A DNA stretch of 39,597 bases. It comes from Porphyra umbilicalis (lineage: Eukaryota > Rhodophyta > Bangiophyceae > Bangiales > Bangiaceae). This document shows, piece by piece, positions 1-8,909 of this stretch (the first letter of the stretch is position 1; each line of letters opens with the position of its first letter). The stretch is from contig KV919252.1 of NCBI GenBank assembly GCA_002049455.2, forward strand, positions 1-39,597, in the 5' to 3' direction. The notes beneath the pieces were generated by a model. The model was given only the letters and a program-made list of their open reading frames with translations. It searched no databases and had not been told where the DNA came from. The position numbers and the translations under genes were made by a program.

Positions 1-2115
1 GACATCTTCCTCCGTAACCATGTTCAACAGGACCACCGTCTTGACGCCAGCGACAACCGCGTCGGCAGCGGGCTGGTCCGAGGCGACGCTGGGGCCGTCA
101 GCCGGAACCGCAGCAGATGAGACGGGCGGAAGGGGAGAGGTCGAAGACGGGAGGGCGGCTGTCGTTGCCGGTGAAGTGTCCGTCGCGTACGTGTGTGCTG
201 CCTGCGCCACCTGCGACGTCACTGGCGACGCCACCGGCGGCGGCGGCGGCGGCGGCGGCACCGTCGGCGGCGCTGACGACGGGTACGCCACCGGTGCCAC
301 TGGCACGGCGGCTGGTGCTGGCATCGGCTGCAGCAGCTGTGCCTGCGCCGCCGCCACATGCTGCTGCGCAGGCGGCTGCACGATCCCCCCAAGCTGGGAG
401 CAAAGGCGGCCGAGCGACACATAGTCCACGGGCATAGGCTGCGGAGGTACAATCCCCGTAGCCGCCGCGTGATAGTCGCTGGGCCGATTGATGCGCAACG
501 GACGGCCGTGGAGGCTCACTCCGGATAGGCCAATGAGGTTGACTGCGTCCTGCTCCGTCCGCATCTCAATGAAGCTAAACTTGCCCTCAGCGTGAAGCCA
601 CACAGATGACACGGGGGGGGTGGTTGCTGGTGCGGGCACCGCATCGACCCCAGTGGACGGCAAGTTAACAATGCCAAAGGCGGCAAGGTAAAGGGCGTTG
701 AACAGCTCCAGGAGTGCTTGCTCGGTGACGCCCGGGTGGATAGGCAGGTTGCCGACGTACAGCCGTCGGACCTTGCGAGCAAGGTGGGACGAAACCCCCA
801 GAGGTGTCGCGGCGGCCTGCGGTACACGGCAGAGCGATATGAAAAGGTAAAGCGCAGAAAAAGAGGATGCCGCCGTTAGCAAAAGAGCAAGAGAAAAGGA
901 AAGCACACGCAGCATTCCACCATCAGTCCTCAATCTGCGGAACAAGGTCACAATCAGTGCAAGGCAAGTGGAGCACAACAACAATAACAAACGTACCAAC
1001 ACGCGTGACTGAGGCACTGCCAGCGGAACCGGAGCCTGCTGCGCCATGGCATACGTGGCTGTCGGCACCGCGACCGATGCAACCACTGGCAGCGAGCGCG
1101 GCGCGGGCACAGGGATCAGGCGGTCGGGCACGCGCGCCGCCGCATCCGCCGACGCCACGTCCTTGCGCGCTGGCGTCGGTACGTCAGCATCGCGGTCCCG
1201 GTCCCGCCGCCGCCGCCCGCCGTCGCGGTGCCGATCCCGCCGACTGCTGCGGCCGTGGCGGTCAGTGGAGCGGGAGCGGCGGGAGCGGCGGGGACGATCG
1301 GATGATCGGGAGCGAGAGCGGGAGCGGGAGCGAGACCGCGACCGCGAGCGGGAGCGCGATCGCGAGGACGACGACTCATCGCCGTCACCGTCCGAATCCC
1401 GTCTGCGGCGGCGATGACTGGACCGGTGCCGCCGCCGCCGCCGCCGCGAGTGATCCCGCGAGCGGTCCCGCTCGCGCCGCCGCTTGCGACGGCGGGTGGA
1501 TCCACCACCAACGTCCCCACCATCCTCCTTGTCTACGCTCATCGCCGCGCCGTCAACGCCATCCTCGGGTTGCGGAGAGTTCACCACTGCCCCACTCACG
1601 CCAGCCTCGTCCCCGTCCGCGTCGCGGGCCCGCCTGCGGGAGCCCCGATCGTCCCCCTTGCGACCACGGCGGTGGCGACGGGAGCTGACCGCCTCCTCCT
1701 CCTCATCGACCGCCTTGTCCGCACCATCGCCGCCGTCGGCCGCGGCGCGACGGGCCGACCGCCCCCCGCGGCGCGGCGACGATCGGGAACCCGACCGAGA
1801 GCGGGAGCGAGAGCGAGAGCGAGAGCGGGACCAGGAGCGTGAAGGGGAGCGGCCGCGGCGGCTCCGCTTGCCACCGCTATCGACGGCACGGCCCTTGGAC
1901 CGCTTGTCGGCCTTGGCGTCCCTGCCTGACCGGCCCGACGCCGTCGATGCCGAGCCAACGACCTTGGAAAGGGCAGGGGGAGACGTCACCCGAGGGGGGG
2001 AAGACCGGCCCTCGTCTATGGGCGATGCGCTCTTGACGGCACCCGAAGGGGCAACACCGTCGATGGCCGTGCCGTTGGCGGGGGAGCCGCCGCGGGGCGA
2101 CGCCGACGACGGCAT
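1..2115 (-). CDS. U2AF2: U2AF large subunit (U2AF65-like) splicing factor, C-terminus cut by window edge
   Basis: Predicted 3' splice-site (polypyrimidine tract) recognition factor of the nuclear spliceosome. Join on the minus strand is 2115..997 and 816..1, giving 645 residues before the edge. The start is the ATG at 2115. An Arg/Ser domain has SR dipeptide runs near residues 92-105 and 245-275, with long Arg runs around them. RRM1 spans about residues 388-488: it opens with RRLYVGN (RNP2), has GKFSFIEM (RNP1) and closes with RINRPSDY, matching the U2AF65 signature RRPHDY. An Ala/Pro/Gln-rich linker of about 145 residues follows. Then VVLLNMVTEEDV (about 632-645) matches the start of the U2AF-homology motif (UHM, 'RRM3'). 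The usual RRM2 between RRM1 and the UHM is not present. The SR/RRM order excludes most other RRM proteins; CAPER/RBM39 was considered, but RRM1 fits U2AF65 better. Confidence 0.9.
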   Translation of the reverse strand, partial: MPSSASPRGGSPANGTAIDGVAPSGAVKSASPIDEGRSSPPRVTSPPALSKVVGSASTASGRSGRDAKADKRSKGRAVDSGGKRSRRGRSPSRSWSRSRSRSRSRSRSGSRSSPRRGGRSARRAAADGGDGADKAVDEEEEAVSSRRHRRGRKGDDRGSRRRARDADGDEAGVSGAVVNSPQPEDGVDGAAMSVDKEDGGDVGGGSTRRRKRRRERDRSRDHSRRRRRRHRSSHRRRRRDSDGDGDESSSSRSRSRSRSRSRSRSRSRSRSSDRPRRSRRSRSTDRHGRSSRRDRHRDGGRRRRDRDRDADVPTPARKDVASADAAARVPDRLIPVPAPRSLPVVASVAVPTATYAMAQQAPVPLAVPQSRVLVRLLLLLCSTCLALIVTLFRRLRTDGGMLRVLSFSLALLLTAASSFSALYLFISLCRVPQAAATPLGVSSHLARKVRRLYVGNLPIHPGVTEQALLELFNALYLAAFGIVNLPSTGVDAVPAPATTPPVSSVWLHAEGKFSFIEMRTEQDAVNLIGLSGVSLHGRPLRINRPSDYHAAATGIVPPQPMPVDYVSLGRLCSQLGGIVQPPAQQHVAAAQAQLLQPMPAPAAVPVAPVAYPSSAPPTVPPPPPPPPVASPVTSQVAQAAHTYATDTSPATTAALPSSTSPLPPVSSAAVPADGPSVASDQPAADAVVAGVKTVVLLNMVTEEDV
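817..996 (-). other. Intron of the U2AF65-like gene (180 nt)
   Basis: Minus-strand donor GTACGT at 996 and acceptor ACCGCAG ending at 817; phase 0. The splice joins the Ala/Pro-rich region to the residues just before RRM1. A second possible acceptor (TTCCGCAG ending at 935) would put a TGA in frame four codons later, so it is not used for this protein. The 180 nt are a multiple of three and contain no in-frame stop. Confidence 0.8.
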
Positions 2116-2768
2116 GATGCCGACAAGTGCCCGGGCCAGAGTAACGCAAGAGGGAGGGTACCCCTCGAGTACGATGAAGCGGGGAGACGAACACGGGTGC
2201 GGGGAGATGACACGTGCGCTACGGACACACAATCGGGGCCCACGACGATGATAAACAGTGATCGCGCGCGACCGAGCGCGACCGTCAACCCGTGGAGGCG
2301 CCGTCGTGCGCTGGCACCGCCAGCAACGACCGCGTCGCTTCGGAGGGCGTCTGGAGGGGGGGGCCTCAGTGGCCCAGAAACGGCCGCGTGTGCACCCCCA
2401 AATGTAATTTTGTTTTTCATGTAATCAATTCCGGTCCTCATCTAATTTTCTTTAACGTCTCCCTATCGCGTGGGTCGTGGGCAGCCTCCACTTGCCCTGA
2501 GTAGGAGCAGCACCCAATCCCGGGCTGCTCGTGGGAGCGGTCGTGAGTGCGTTCTCGCCGCCACTACGCTGTGGTTCGAAGGAGCACGCTCGTCAGGTGG
2601 AGTGGCCCTGTCGTCGAGCTCGTCATCGTCACAGCTGGTGCCGGCGTCGATGCCATCGTGTGCGTCCTGTTCGACATCTGCTACGGTACTTATAGCCCAG
2701 GTTCTTGCCACCTGCCAGGCCTCCTGGTCTTCGCTTGGCCGTCCTCGCCTCCCTGGGCCCTGGAGACC
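2116..2768. promoter_or_regulatory. Shared upstream region of the divergent U2AF65-like and DUF3110 genes
   Basis: 653 bp between two divergent start codons, presumably holding both promoters and 5' UTRs. It includes an AT-richer patch near 2400-2460 and a TATA-like CTTATAG near 2690 on the plus strand, about 80 nt before the DUF3110 ATG. No coding sequence is recognised here. The minus-strand U2AF reading frame stays open some way upstream of 2115, so a longer N-terminus is possible. Confidence 0.4.
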
Positions 2769-3943
2769 ATGACTGGCGTCGCCTTCCTCTCCGCTGTCCC
2801 GCCGTCCTGGCACCCCCCCGCCCCGCGTGCCTGCGTGTGTGGCCGACGGTCGAGCACTGTGAGTGGGCGGGCGCAGTCTGGATGGACTGTCGGTGGGGGT
2901 GCTGCCTGGTTTTTCAGGCGCCCGGTGGCTCCCGCTGTCGCCCGCCGCGCGGGCGGCCGGTGGCGCATGGGCGCTGGCGCCGGCGCCGGGGAGGTCGGCG
3001 GCTCCGAGGACGGGGCGGAGGGCGGCGACCCTGACCTGGACCTGAGCGCCCTGCGACGGCGGATGGAGGAGCTTGAGCAGGGTGGGAAGCAGGACAATGA
3101 CGACGATGAGGACGGCGACGAGCCGGTCTTGGAAGTGGTCGTCGAGGAGGTGATTTTCGGCGACGCGAACGGTGCTGACGACGAGGTGATGGTTCTTGAC
3201 TTACGAGACGATGACGACGATGGGTCTGTCGTCGGTAAGCGTGGCGATGACGGAGAGCCGATCATGGGCGAACTCCGCCCGCCCAACTCGTCGGAGAACA
3301 AGGAAATCGCAACGGCGTACCGGGACTGTGACTCCCTGTACATCATCCTCTTCAACGCCGCGGCGAACGGCGAGGGCCTCTACTCCATTCAGGTCGGCGG
3401 AATGAACGTCGTGCTGGCCTTTGCGCGCATGGAAGAGGCTGGTCGGTACGCCCTTGCGCTCAGGGAGCAGAAGATTATCGACGTCGAGTCCATTGTCGAC
3501 ATTCAAGTCGCGGTACGTTTGTCTTTGGCCAGCTGTACTGGTCTGCTAACCGGGTATGACGCTCTCTCTTCTCGTTTGGGGTGCCATCGGCCGTGTTGTC
3601 TGTGCTCAGAGTATCCTAACTTGGTTCCGTTTTCTCTGCTGTTTTTTGTTGCCTTGGCTGTCTCGCATTCTATGCCGCTTCCACTTCGTTGGCACGTCCT
3701 CTTTTGCCACAGGAGCTGGTCCCTTCGGAGCTCGAGGAATTTTGCTCTGACGCCGGCGTGCGGCTCGGCTTTGTCCCCGCCGACGCGCTTTTGTCCCCCG
3801 AGCACCTGCACGCGTCGGACGACGCGACGTTTTCCCCCTTTTCCTCGGCGATTGACCCATTACGCGATGGGGGAATGGACGAGGACGTGGCTGACGAAAT
3901 GCGAGACAAGCTCAATAAGCTCCTCGGGAAAGAAGACGAGTAG
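2769..3943 (+). CDS. DUF3110 family protein, probably plastid-targeted
   Basis: Join 2769..3512 and 3713..3943, 324 residues. The start MTGVAFLSAVPPS opens an N-terminus rich in Arg, Ser, Ala and Pro (about residues 1-70) that looks like a transit peptide. A strongly acidic stretch follows (about 100-175). The DUF3110 domain lies at about 190-285: LYIILFNAAANGEGLYSIQV, VVLAF, then a helix ending in RYALALREQ. The second exon supplies ELEEFCSDAGVRLGFVP, the family's 'EEFC-x-AGY..-LVP' element. DUF3110 is found in cyanobacteria and photosynthetic eukaryotes; its biochemical role is not known to me. The ATG at 2967 is an alternative start that would remove the presequence. The reading frame is also open upstream to 2547. 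Confidence 0.85.
3513..3712 (+). other. Intron of the DUF3110 gene (200 nt)
   Basis: Donor GTACGT at 3513, T-rich 3' half, acceptor GCCACAG ending at 3712; phase 0. The splice reconstitutes a continuous DUF3110 domain (QVA joined to ELVPSELEEFC), which supports it well. Confidence 0.85.
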
Positions 3944-5101
3944 CTACACATGCGCTTTTGCTTCTCTCGTTACCTTTGTTCTCGGGGTCTTGGCTGTGTG
4001 GGGGTGGATGAGCATGTGCGTTGCTTTTTCTCTCTGGTTTCCGTTTGCCAGTGAGCCTTTTACTTAAGGATACCGGTGCCGTCAAGACCGAAAACAGCTG
4101 CGCACGCCTCGGCCAAAGGCGCCAAGCGCTCTTTCTTCCATGCATAGTAGTGCTGTGGCGTGCAGTGAGATGCAGTGCAACTCGCTCATGCAAGCCCGCG
4201 ATGGGAGGGACTCACGCAATCTTGGCAGCAATGGCCGCGGCGACTTCTGGCCGTGAGCATCTTATTGCATGCGCTGCAGCCAGCGAGGACGCTCTTTCTG
4301 CGTGGCAGTATGTAGTGTATCGGCGCCTGCCCACGCTGCCACTTGCCCAAGCGCACCCACCCCCTACCCTACACAGTCACGTTGCGTCGTCGGTGGCCGA
4401 GAATGGGCGCACGGCCACGGTGCCACCGGCAGTGGCGCCTGGCGCGGGACGCGGCCCCGCCACCCACCAGTCGGATAGCCACGCCGCTCTGGGTGACGGT
4501 GCCCGGGGATACCGTCACGGCGATCCCCCCCCCTCCCACCGTCATGCGCTGCCGCCTGTGTGGGCGCCACAGCGCGCTGCCCGTGGGTGGGTGGCATCCC
4601 CGCCCGCCAGTTGGCACTCCGTGGGGCGACACTCACCCCCCTTGCAAGCCTGCCATCCCCGCTTACACGACCACCCCACTTGTCCCCTCCACCACGACAC
4701 TCCCATGCACGACAGTCCCCGCGCTGCAGTCGAGCGGGGGGCGCTTGCGACCGACGACCGCGCGGATGGCACTGGACACCGGCGTCGTCTGTTCTCTTAA
4801 GCGTGCTGTGCTCACAACACAGGCCTCACGAGGCGTATGTGCGATGGTTGTCCGACCAGGGAGTTGCCCAGCCGTCGGCAGCGCGGCCACTGAATGCAGT
4901 TGCTGAACGGAGGACGTGGGTTTCGTTAAAGGGCGATACGAGCACACGGCATACATGAACTACGAGCCCAGACAACAAGCAACACGCAACACCCTCCGCG
5001 TTGATTCCCCGACGACCAGACTCGCCGCACCCGCCCCGCTATACCGCGCGAGCCGCCAACCTCATGTCAGCCGGCTCCTGCTCCTCCGTCAGCCCGTCCG
5101 T
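3944..5101. other. Intergenic stretch without a recognisable gene
   Basis: Begins with a T-rich segment that would be the DUF3110 3' UTR. Open frames of 60-260 codons occur on both strands around 4020-4960, but their translations are rich in Pro, His, Arg and Cys. They match no family and overlap one another in several frames, as expected for GC-rich non-coding DNA. Confidence 0.5.
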
Positions 5102-5734
5102 CTACCGCTCCCCGATGGCCGAAAACCACTTGATCTGCACTATGCCCCCGGTGCGGACGGCATCGTAGTTAAGGAAGCACGCCGAAGCGGCACGGCCAAA
5201 ACCGTCCCGCGCCGCGGAGGCGTCAAACGAAAAGCTATCCGTGGCGTCGTCGACAAAGGAGGGTAGTCGCAGCGGCCCCTTAATCGCCACATGGACCACC
5301 TCGCCCGCATTATCCAGGCGGATGACGAGCGTCGGGCCAAGTAAGGCGGCGGGCGGCAACCTCGTGGTCGCCGCGCACGTGAGGAGCCACCAGAAGGCCG
5401 GCGCGGAGCGCCACGACCGCGACCCCGACGGTGTGGCGGCAGCCATGCAGACCAAAGGTAGTGTCAAGCCCGGCTCGCGCCCCCTCTCTCGACAGTTGGT
5501 GCCACCACCACCAACGGAGCCAAGGACACATCGAGTGGCGCGTGTTATGCGGCCAGTGGCTCCGACAGTCGGCAACAGGAGAGCCCAGTCACCGGCCGCC
5601 ATCTCGCAGCCGCTCCCGAGTCGGACAGCCTTTGGCTTTGCCGGCCACGGGGATTCCACCAGCCCAGCGCAATCCACACCCCTGCCGCCTAGTTTCACCG
5701 GTGCCACGCACTCGCTGCGACGCTCGCGCCTCAT
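5102..5734 (-). CDS. Possible 3' part of the coiled-coil gene, or a separate unknown protein
   Basis: The open frame is 210 codons and its ATG overlaps the stop of the preceding minus-strand frame (ATGA). The last 75 residues look like a folded domain: LVIRLDNAGEVVHVAIKG, then FVDDATDSFSF, and ending IVQIKWFSAIGER. The first half is less protein-like and could be intron or UTR. In a eukaryote an ATGA overlap is not an operon signal, so the two frames more likely belong to one gene joined by an unrecognised splice or a sequence indel. No GTACGT donor lies here, unlike the four introns supported elsewhere. Family not recognised. Confidence 0.4.
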   Translation of the reverse strand: MRRERRSECVAPVKLGGRGVDCAGLVESPWPAKPKAVRLGSGCEMAAGDWALLLPTVGATGRITRATRCVLGSVGGGGTNCRERGREPGLTLPLVCMAAATPSGSRSWRSAPAFWWLLTCAATTRLPPAALLGPTLVIRLDNAGEVVHVAIKGPLRLPSFVDDATDSFSFDASAARDGFGRAASACFLNYDAVRTGGIVQIKWFSAIGER

Positions 5735-6459
5735 GCTTGCGGGAACAGCCCACCCGGCACGTCATCTCCCTCCCCCCACTCCTCCTCACCGACCGCCTGC
5801 CCGCCACTCCACACATCCCCCCCACCTCCCCGGACAGAGGCGGCCCCCTCCGTCTCGGCAGGCCCGTCCACCCCGCCGTCGCCCCCTCCCCCCAGGGCCT
5901 CTGCCGCCTCCTCCCGCGCGACCAGCTCCTCAAAGCGGCGGCTCTCCGCCGCAATCCGCCGCACCCGCGCCTCCACGGCCGCGAGCTTGGCGCCGACGCC
6001 CGCCACCGCCCCGTCCACCCGCCGACCGTCGGCGCGTAGGGCGGACCGCCGGGACCGCAGCGCCGCCAGCTGCTCGTCGACGGCGCGGAGGTCGGCGGCC
6101 GCCTCCCGTGCGGTAGCCGCAATCGCGTCGCGGCGGGCGGCGGCAGCGGCGCGCGACGCGTCGGCGGCCGCAAAGTGCGTCGCGATGAGGCCGAAAGAGG
6201 TGTCAAAGGGGGGGGGGGCGGGGGCGGTGTAAAAGGGCACCAACGGGGTGAGGGTGGGGGGGGGGCGCCCGGCGCCGAGTAGAGGGGACGGCCCGGCGGG
6301 CGCCGCCCCGCGGCGGCCGGCGACAAAGGGGGGCGCGAGGGCGCCGAGGCGCACGTCGGGGGGTGGGCGGCTAACTGGATGCATTGGGATGGTGGGACCG
6401 AGGCGCGGTCGGGACCAGTGGCCAAAGCCGGGAGGGGCGATGTGTGTGGGGAAGGCCAA
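5731..6459 (-). CDS. Unknown protein with a central coiled coil
   Basis: 242 residues from the ATG at 6459. The N-terminal 85 residues are rich in Pro, Gly and Phe (MAFPTHIAPPGFGHW onward). Residues about 90-190 form a long Ala/Arg/Glu helix of heptad character (for example AADLRAVDEQLAALRSRRSA and KLAAVEARVRRIAAESRRFE). The end is Gly-rich and acidic. I do not recognise a family. Nucleoporin-, kinetochore- or tethering-type coiled-coil proteins would look like this, but nothing specific supports any of them. See the overlapping downstream frame for a possible continuation. Confidence 0.5.
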   Translation of the reverse strand: MAFPTHIAPPGFGHWSRPRLGPTIPMHPVSRPPPDVRLGALAPPFVAGRRGAAPAGPSPLLGAGRPPPTLTPLVPFYTAPAPPPFDTSFGLIATHFAAADASRAAAAARRDAIAATAREAAADLRAVDEQLAALRSRRSALRADGRRVDGAVAGVGAKLAAVEARVRRIAAESRRFEELVAREEAAEALGGGGDGGVDGPAETEGAASVRGGGGDVWSGGQAVGEEEWGEGDDVPGGLFPQA

Positions 6460-6546
6460 CGCTGCAGCGTACCAGCTGGGATGCTGAAGGCGTGTCGTCC
6501 GCCTTTCTCAGGTGAAAAACACTGCAGTGGGTTCCCGCTGACATAT

Positions 6547-6641
6547 TTCCCTGCCCTTTAGGACAGGGTGCTCTCAAAGTGTAGTGATGCACACATATAC
6601 TTAGATCTCGAGACTTGCTCTCCGTTTCAGAGGTGGCAGAC
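6547..6641 (+). repeat. Partial third copy of the palindrome-arm repeat
   Basis: About 95 bp closely matching 8190-8285 in the same orientation, including the shared run ACACATATACTTAGAT and the segment ending CAGAGGTGGCAG. It begins at almost the same base as the inner end of the right arm and diverges after GGTGGCAG. This suggests that the inner end of the arm (TTCCCTG) is a true element terminus. Confidence 0.8.
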
Positions 6642-6931
6642 TTGCCTGGCTCATCTTCATGTGGTGGATCGCTTCGAGACGGTTCGTTGCGCCCCGTGCC
6701 TTCTTGAAAGGTATGTCTGCCTTCCTGAAGTGTGACCCGTCCCCCACCGACAGCCCCTGGCAAGCACAAACAATGTGCTTGATATTGACCCGCACGAGTG
6801 CCCGTGAGCACGGCTTCTTGACAGATTCCCGCGACAGCGTATCCCCACAGGCTGACTCGGTCGTGAAGTCCGGCGAGCGCGCAGTGAGCTCATGAGCTGC
6901 TGGACAACCATCGTCCGCTCTGGACATTCTC

Positions 6932-7023
6932 CCATCGCGATCCCATCGAGCTCTCGAACGACTTTCGATGGGCTAAAAAAGACAGTCGATGGGCTTTTTC
7001 CTGCCCATCGGTCATCCCATCGA
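6932..7023. repeat. Cluster of CCCATCGA / TCGATGGG motifs with hairpin potential
   Basis: The octamer or its complement occurs at 6942-6949, 6965-6972, 6986-6993 and 7016-7023, with near copies at 6931 and 7003-7010. Two pairs can form stem-loops: 6942-6949 with 6965-6972, and CGATGGGC 6987-6994 with GCCCATCG 7003-7010 around a T-rich 8-nt loop. Function unknown; candidates are a binding-site array or the remnant of a foldback element. Confidence 0.6.
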
Positions 7024-7430
7024 AGTCATCGCCGCAATGAGGTCCTGTCAACTTTCGAGGGCCTGACTGTCCCGTCTGTATATTAGATGCAGCCATCCTG
7101 ATTGGGCAGTTGATTCCGAAGTGTCTTGACGTGTCGGCCAACGTTCTGTCAGTGGAAATTCGAAGCATTCGTGCACAAATGAAGATGCACTTAGCCTTAC
7201 AACTTCTCCGTCTCACCGTCGTCGTGACCGCGTCTTCTTCGCAAGAACCATCCCCGGCGGCATGTAACTTGGCGTCTGCAACAGCTCGTCGGGCCGATGA
7301 CATCAATCGCAGAAGTGTACGTAGAGCCGGTCGCACGTCGATGAGAGAGCGAAAAAACCATTGAAAGCACAGTCATAGTCTCGAACACGCTGCACGTGAG
7401 CCTCAATCGCCCACGCGCACGATCCACACA

Positions 7431-8909
7431 CTGATTCCAGGCACGTGCGTGCAATACCCTTGCCTTAAGGGCTGTAGCGCGCTTGGCGACGCATCGACAC
7501 CGGGCACGCCGGCCGGCTCCATAGCCGCGAGCGCGCCCGGGGGCACGTACAGCCACGCTGCCGTGACGGGGAGAACGTGGGGCGGAGAAAGGGGTTCCGC
7601 CGCCGCCACCGCAGCGGCGGCGGCCCGCCGGCGTCGCGCGACGCCCACAGGAGGGGCCGTCACTCCGCCGCGCAGCGCACCTGCGCACGGCGGGCAGGGC
7701 GGCCGACACGGCACACGGGCGGGCGGGTGGGACTGATCGCCGCGCGACGGGGCACCTCTAAACGCGCCGCTAGATGGCGTCAGCAACCGCCGACATGCCG
7801 CCGCAACAGAAGACGGCGCGCAGGCACGATCACCCGCGGGTCATTGTGGGCGCGTCGAACCCCGGAAGGCGCTGCGCGCGGTCGCCGCGCGCGACTCGGG
7901 GCGGTGGGAAGGATCAGAGGGGCAGACGCCGTCCGGGCCCTGTGACCCCTGTGGCAGGACAGTCCTTCTCAGCCACGTAACTCTATTCGCTTTTTAGCGT
8001 AATCGCGACCCTTCCAACGCTGACACGCCCTCAGATGCCTGAGGACACGAATGCAGACTGCCACCTCTGAAACGGAGAGCAAGTCCCTTGATCTAAGTAT
8101 ATGTGTGCATCACTACACTTTGAGAGCACCCTGTCCTAAAGGCCAGGGAACTCCACTTCAGTTTGCCCAACCTCGAGCTCGGCCAGGAGTTCCCTGGCCT
8201 TTAGAACAGGGTGCTCTCAAAGTGTAGTGATGCACACATATACTTAGATCAAGGGACTTGCTCTCCGTTTCAGAGGTGGCAGTCTGCATTCGTGTCCTCA
8301 GGGATCTGAGGGCGTGTCAGTGTTGGAAGGGTCGCGATGACGCTAAAAACGAATGGAGTTACGTGGCTGAGAAGGACTGTCCTGCCACAGGGGTCACTGG
8401 ACCCGGACGGCGCCTGCCCCCGTGCCCCCTCTACCGCCCCGAGTTGCGCGCGGTGACCGTGCGCAGCGACTTCCAGGGCTTGACGCGCCCACTATTACCA
8501 GCGAGTGATCGTGCCTGCGCGCCGTCTTCTGTTGCGGCGGCGCGTCGGCGTTTGCTGACACCATCTGGCGGCGCGGTTACAGGCGCCTCGTCGCGCGGCG
8601 ATCAGTCCCACCCGCCCGCCCGTGCGCCGTTTCGGCCGCCCTGCCCGCCGTGCGCAGATGCGCTGCGCGGCGGAGTGACGGCCTCGCACGTGGGCGCGGC
8701 GCGACGCCGGCGGGGGCCGCCGCCGCTGCGGTGGCGGAGGCGGCACCCCTTTTCCCACCCGACGCCCCACCCACCACGGCAACGTGGCTGTACGTGCCCC
8801 CGTGCGCGCTCGCGGCCATAGAGCCGGCCGGCGTGCCCGGTGTCAATGCGTCGCCGAGCGCGCCACCGTCCTGAAGGCCGGGGTATTGCACGCACGTGCC
8901 TGGAATCAG
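7431..8909. mobile_element. 1.48 kb palindrome: two 724-bp inverted arms around a 31-bp spacer, probable transposable-element pair
   Basis: Left arm 7431-8154 and right arm 8186-8909 are reverse complements, roughly nine bases in ten by eye, separated by the spacer 8155-8185. The outer ends share CTGATTCCAGGCACGTGCGT and the inner ends share GGAGTTCCCTGG. Substitutions are spread along the arms, so they are not a recent artefactual fold-back copy. Each arm carries an open frame of about 95-105 codons reading outside-in (left plus strand from 7449, right minus strand from 8891). Both are Ala/Gly/Arg-rich and resemble no transposase. A third partial copy at 6547-6641 starts at the arm's inner end. 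The likeliest reading is a non-autonomous foldback-type element, or two copies inserted head to head. Confidence 0.75.

Larger units (their letters stand above)
6460..7430. other. Repeat-bearing non-coding stretch left of the palindrome
   Basis: Lower GC than the genes around it. It holds a third, partial copy of the palindrome-arm sequence (6547-6641) and a cluster of CCCATCGA/TCGATGGG motifs (6932-7023). Short open frames on both strands have no recognisable products. Confidence 0.5.

Noticed and set aside
935..996. Shorter 62-nt version of the U2AF65-like intron using the acceptor at 935
   Set aside because: Splicing there gives ATT GAG GAC TGA, an immediate in-frame stop before RRM1. The 180-nt version restores the protein.
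4021..4958. Several plus-strand frames downstream of the DUF3110 gene
   Set aside because: They overlap each other in different frames, are rich in His, Pro, Cys and Arg, and show no domain, signal peptide or homology that I recognise.
5731..5734. ATGA stop/start overlap suggesting a bacterial-type operon
   Set aside because: All other evidence (introns, U2AF, ArfGAP, UTP25) is eukaryotic, so the overlap is more likely chance or a broken single gene.
7431..8909. Outside-in open frames of the palindrome arms as transposase genes
   Set aside because: They are only 95-105 codons, Ala/Gly/Arg-rich, differ in frame between the arms after internal indels, and lack any catalytic motif.
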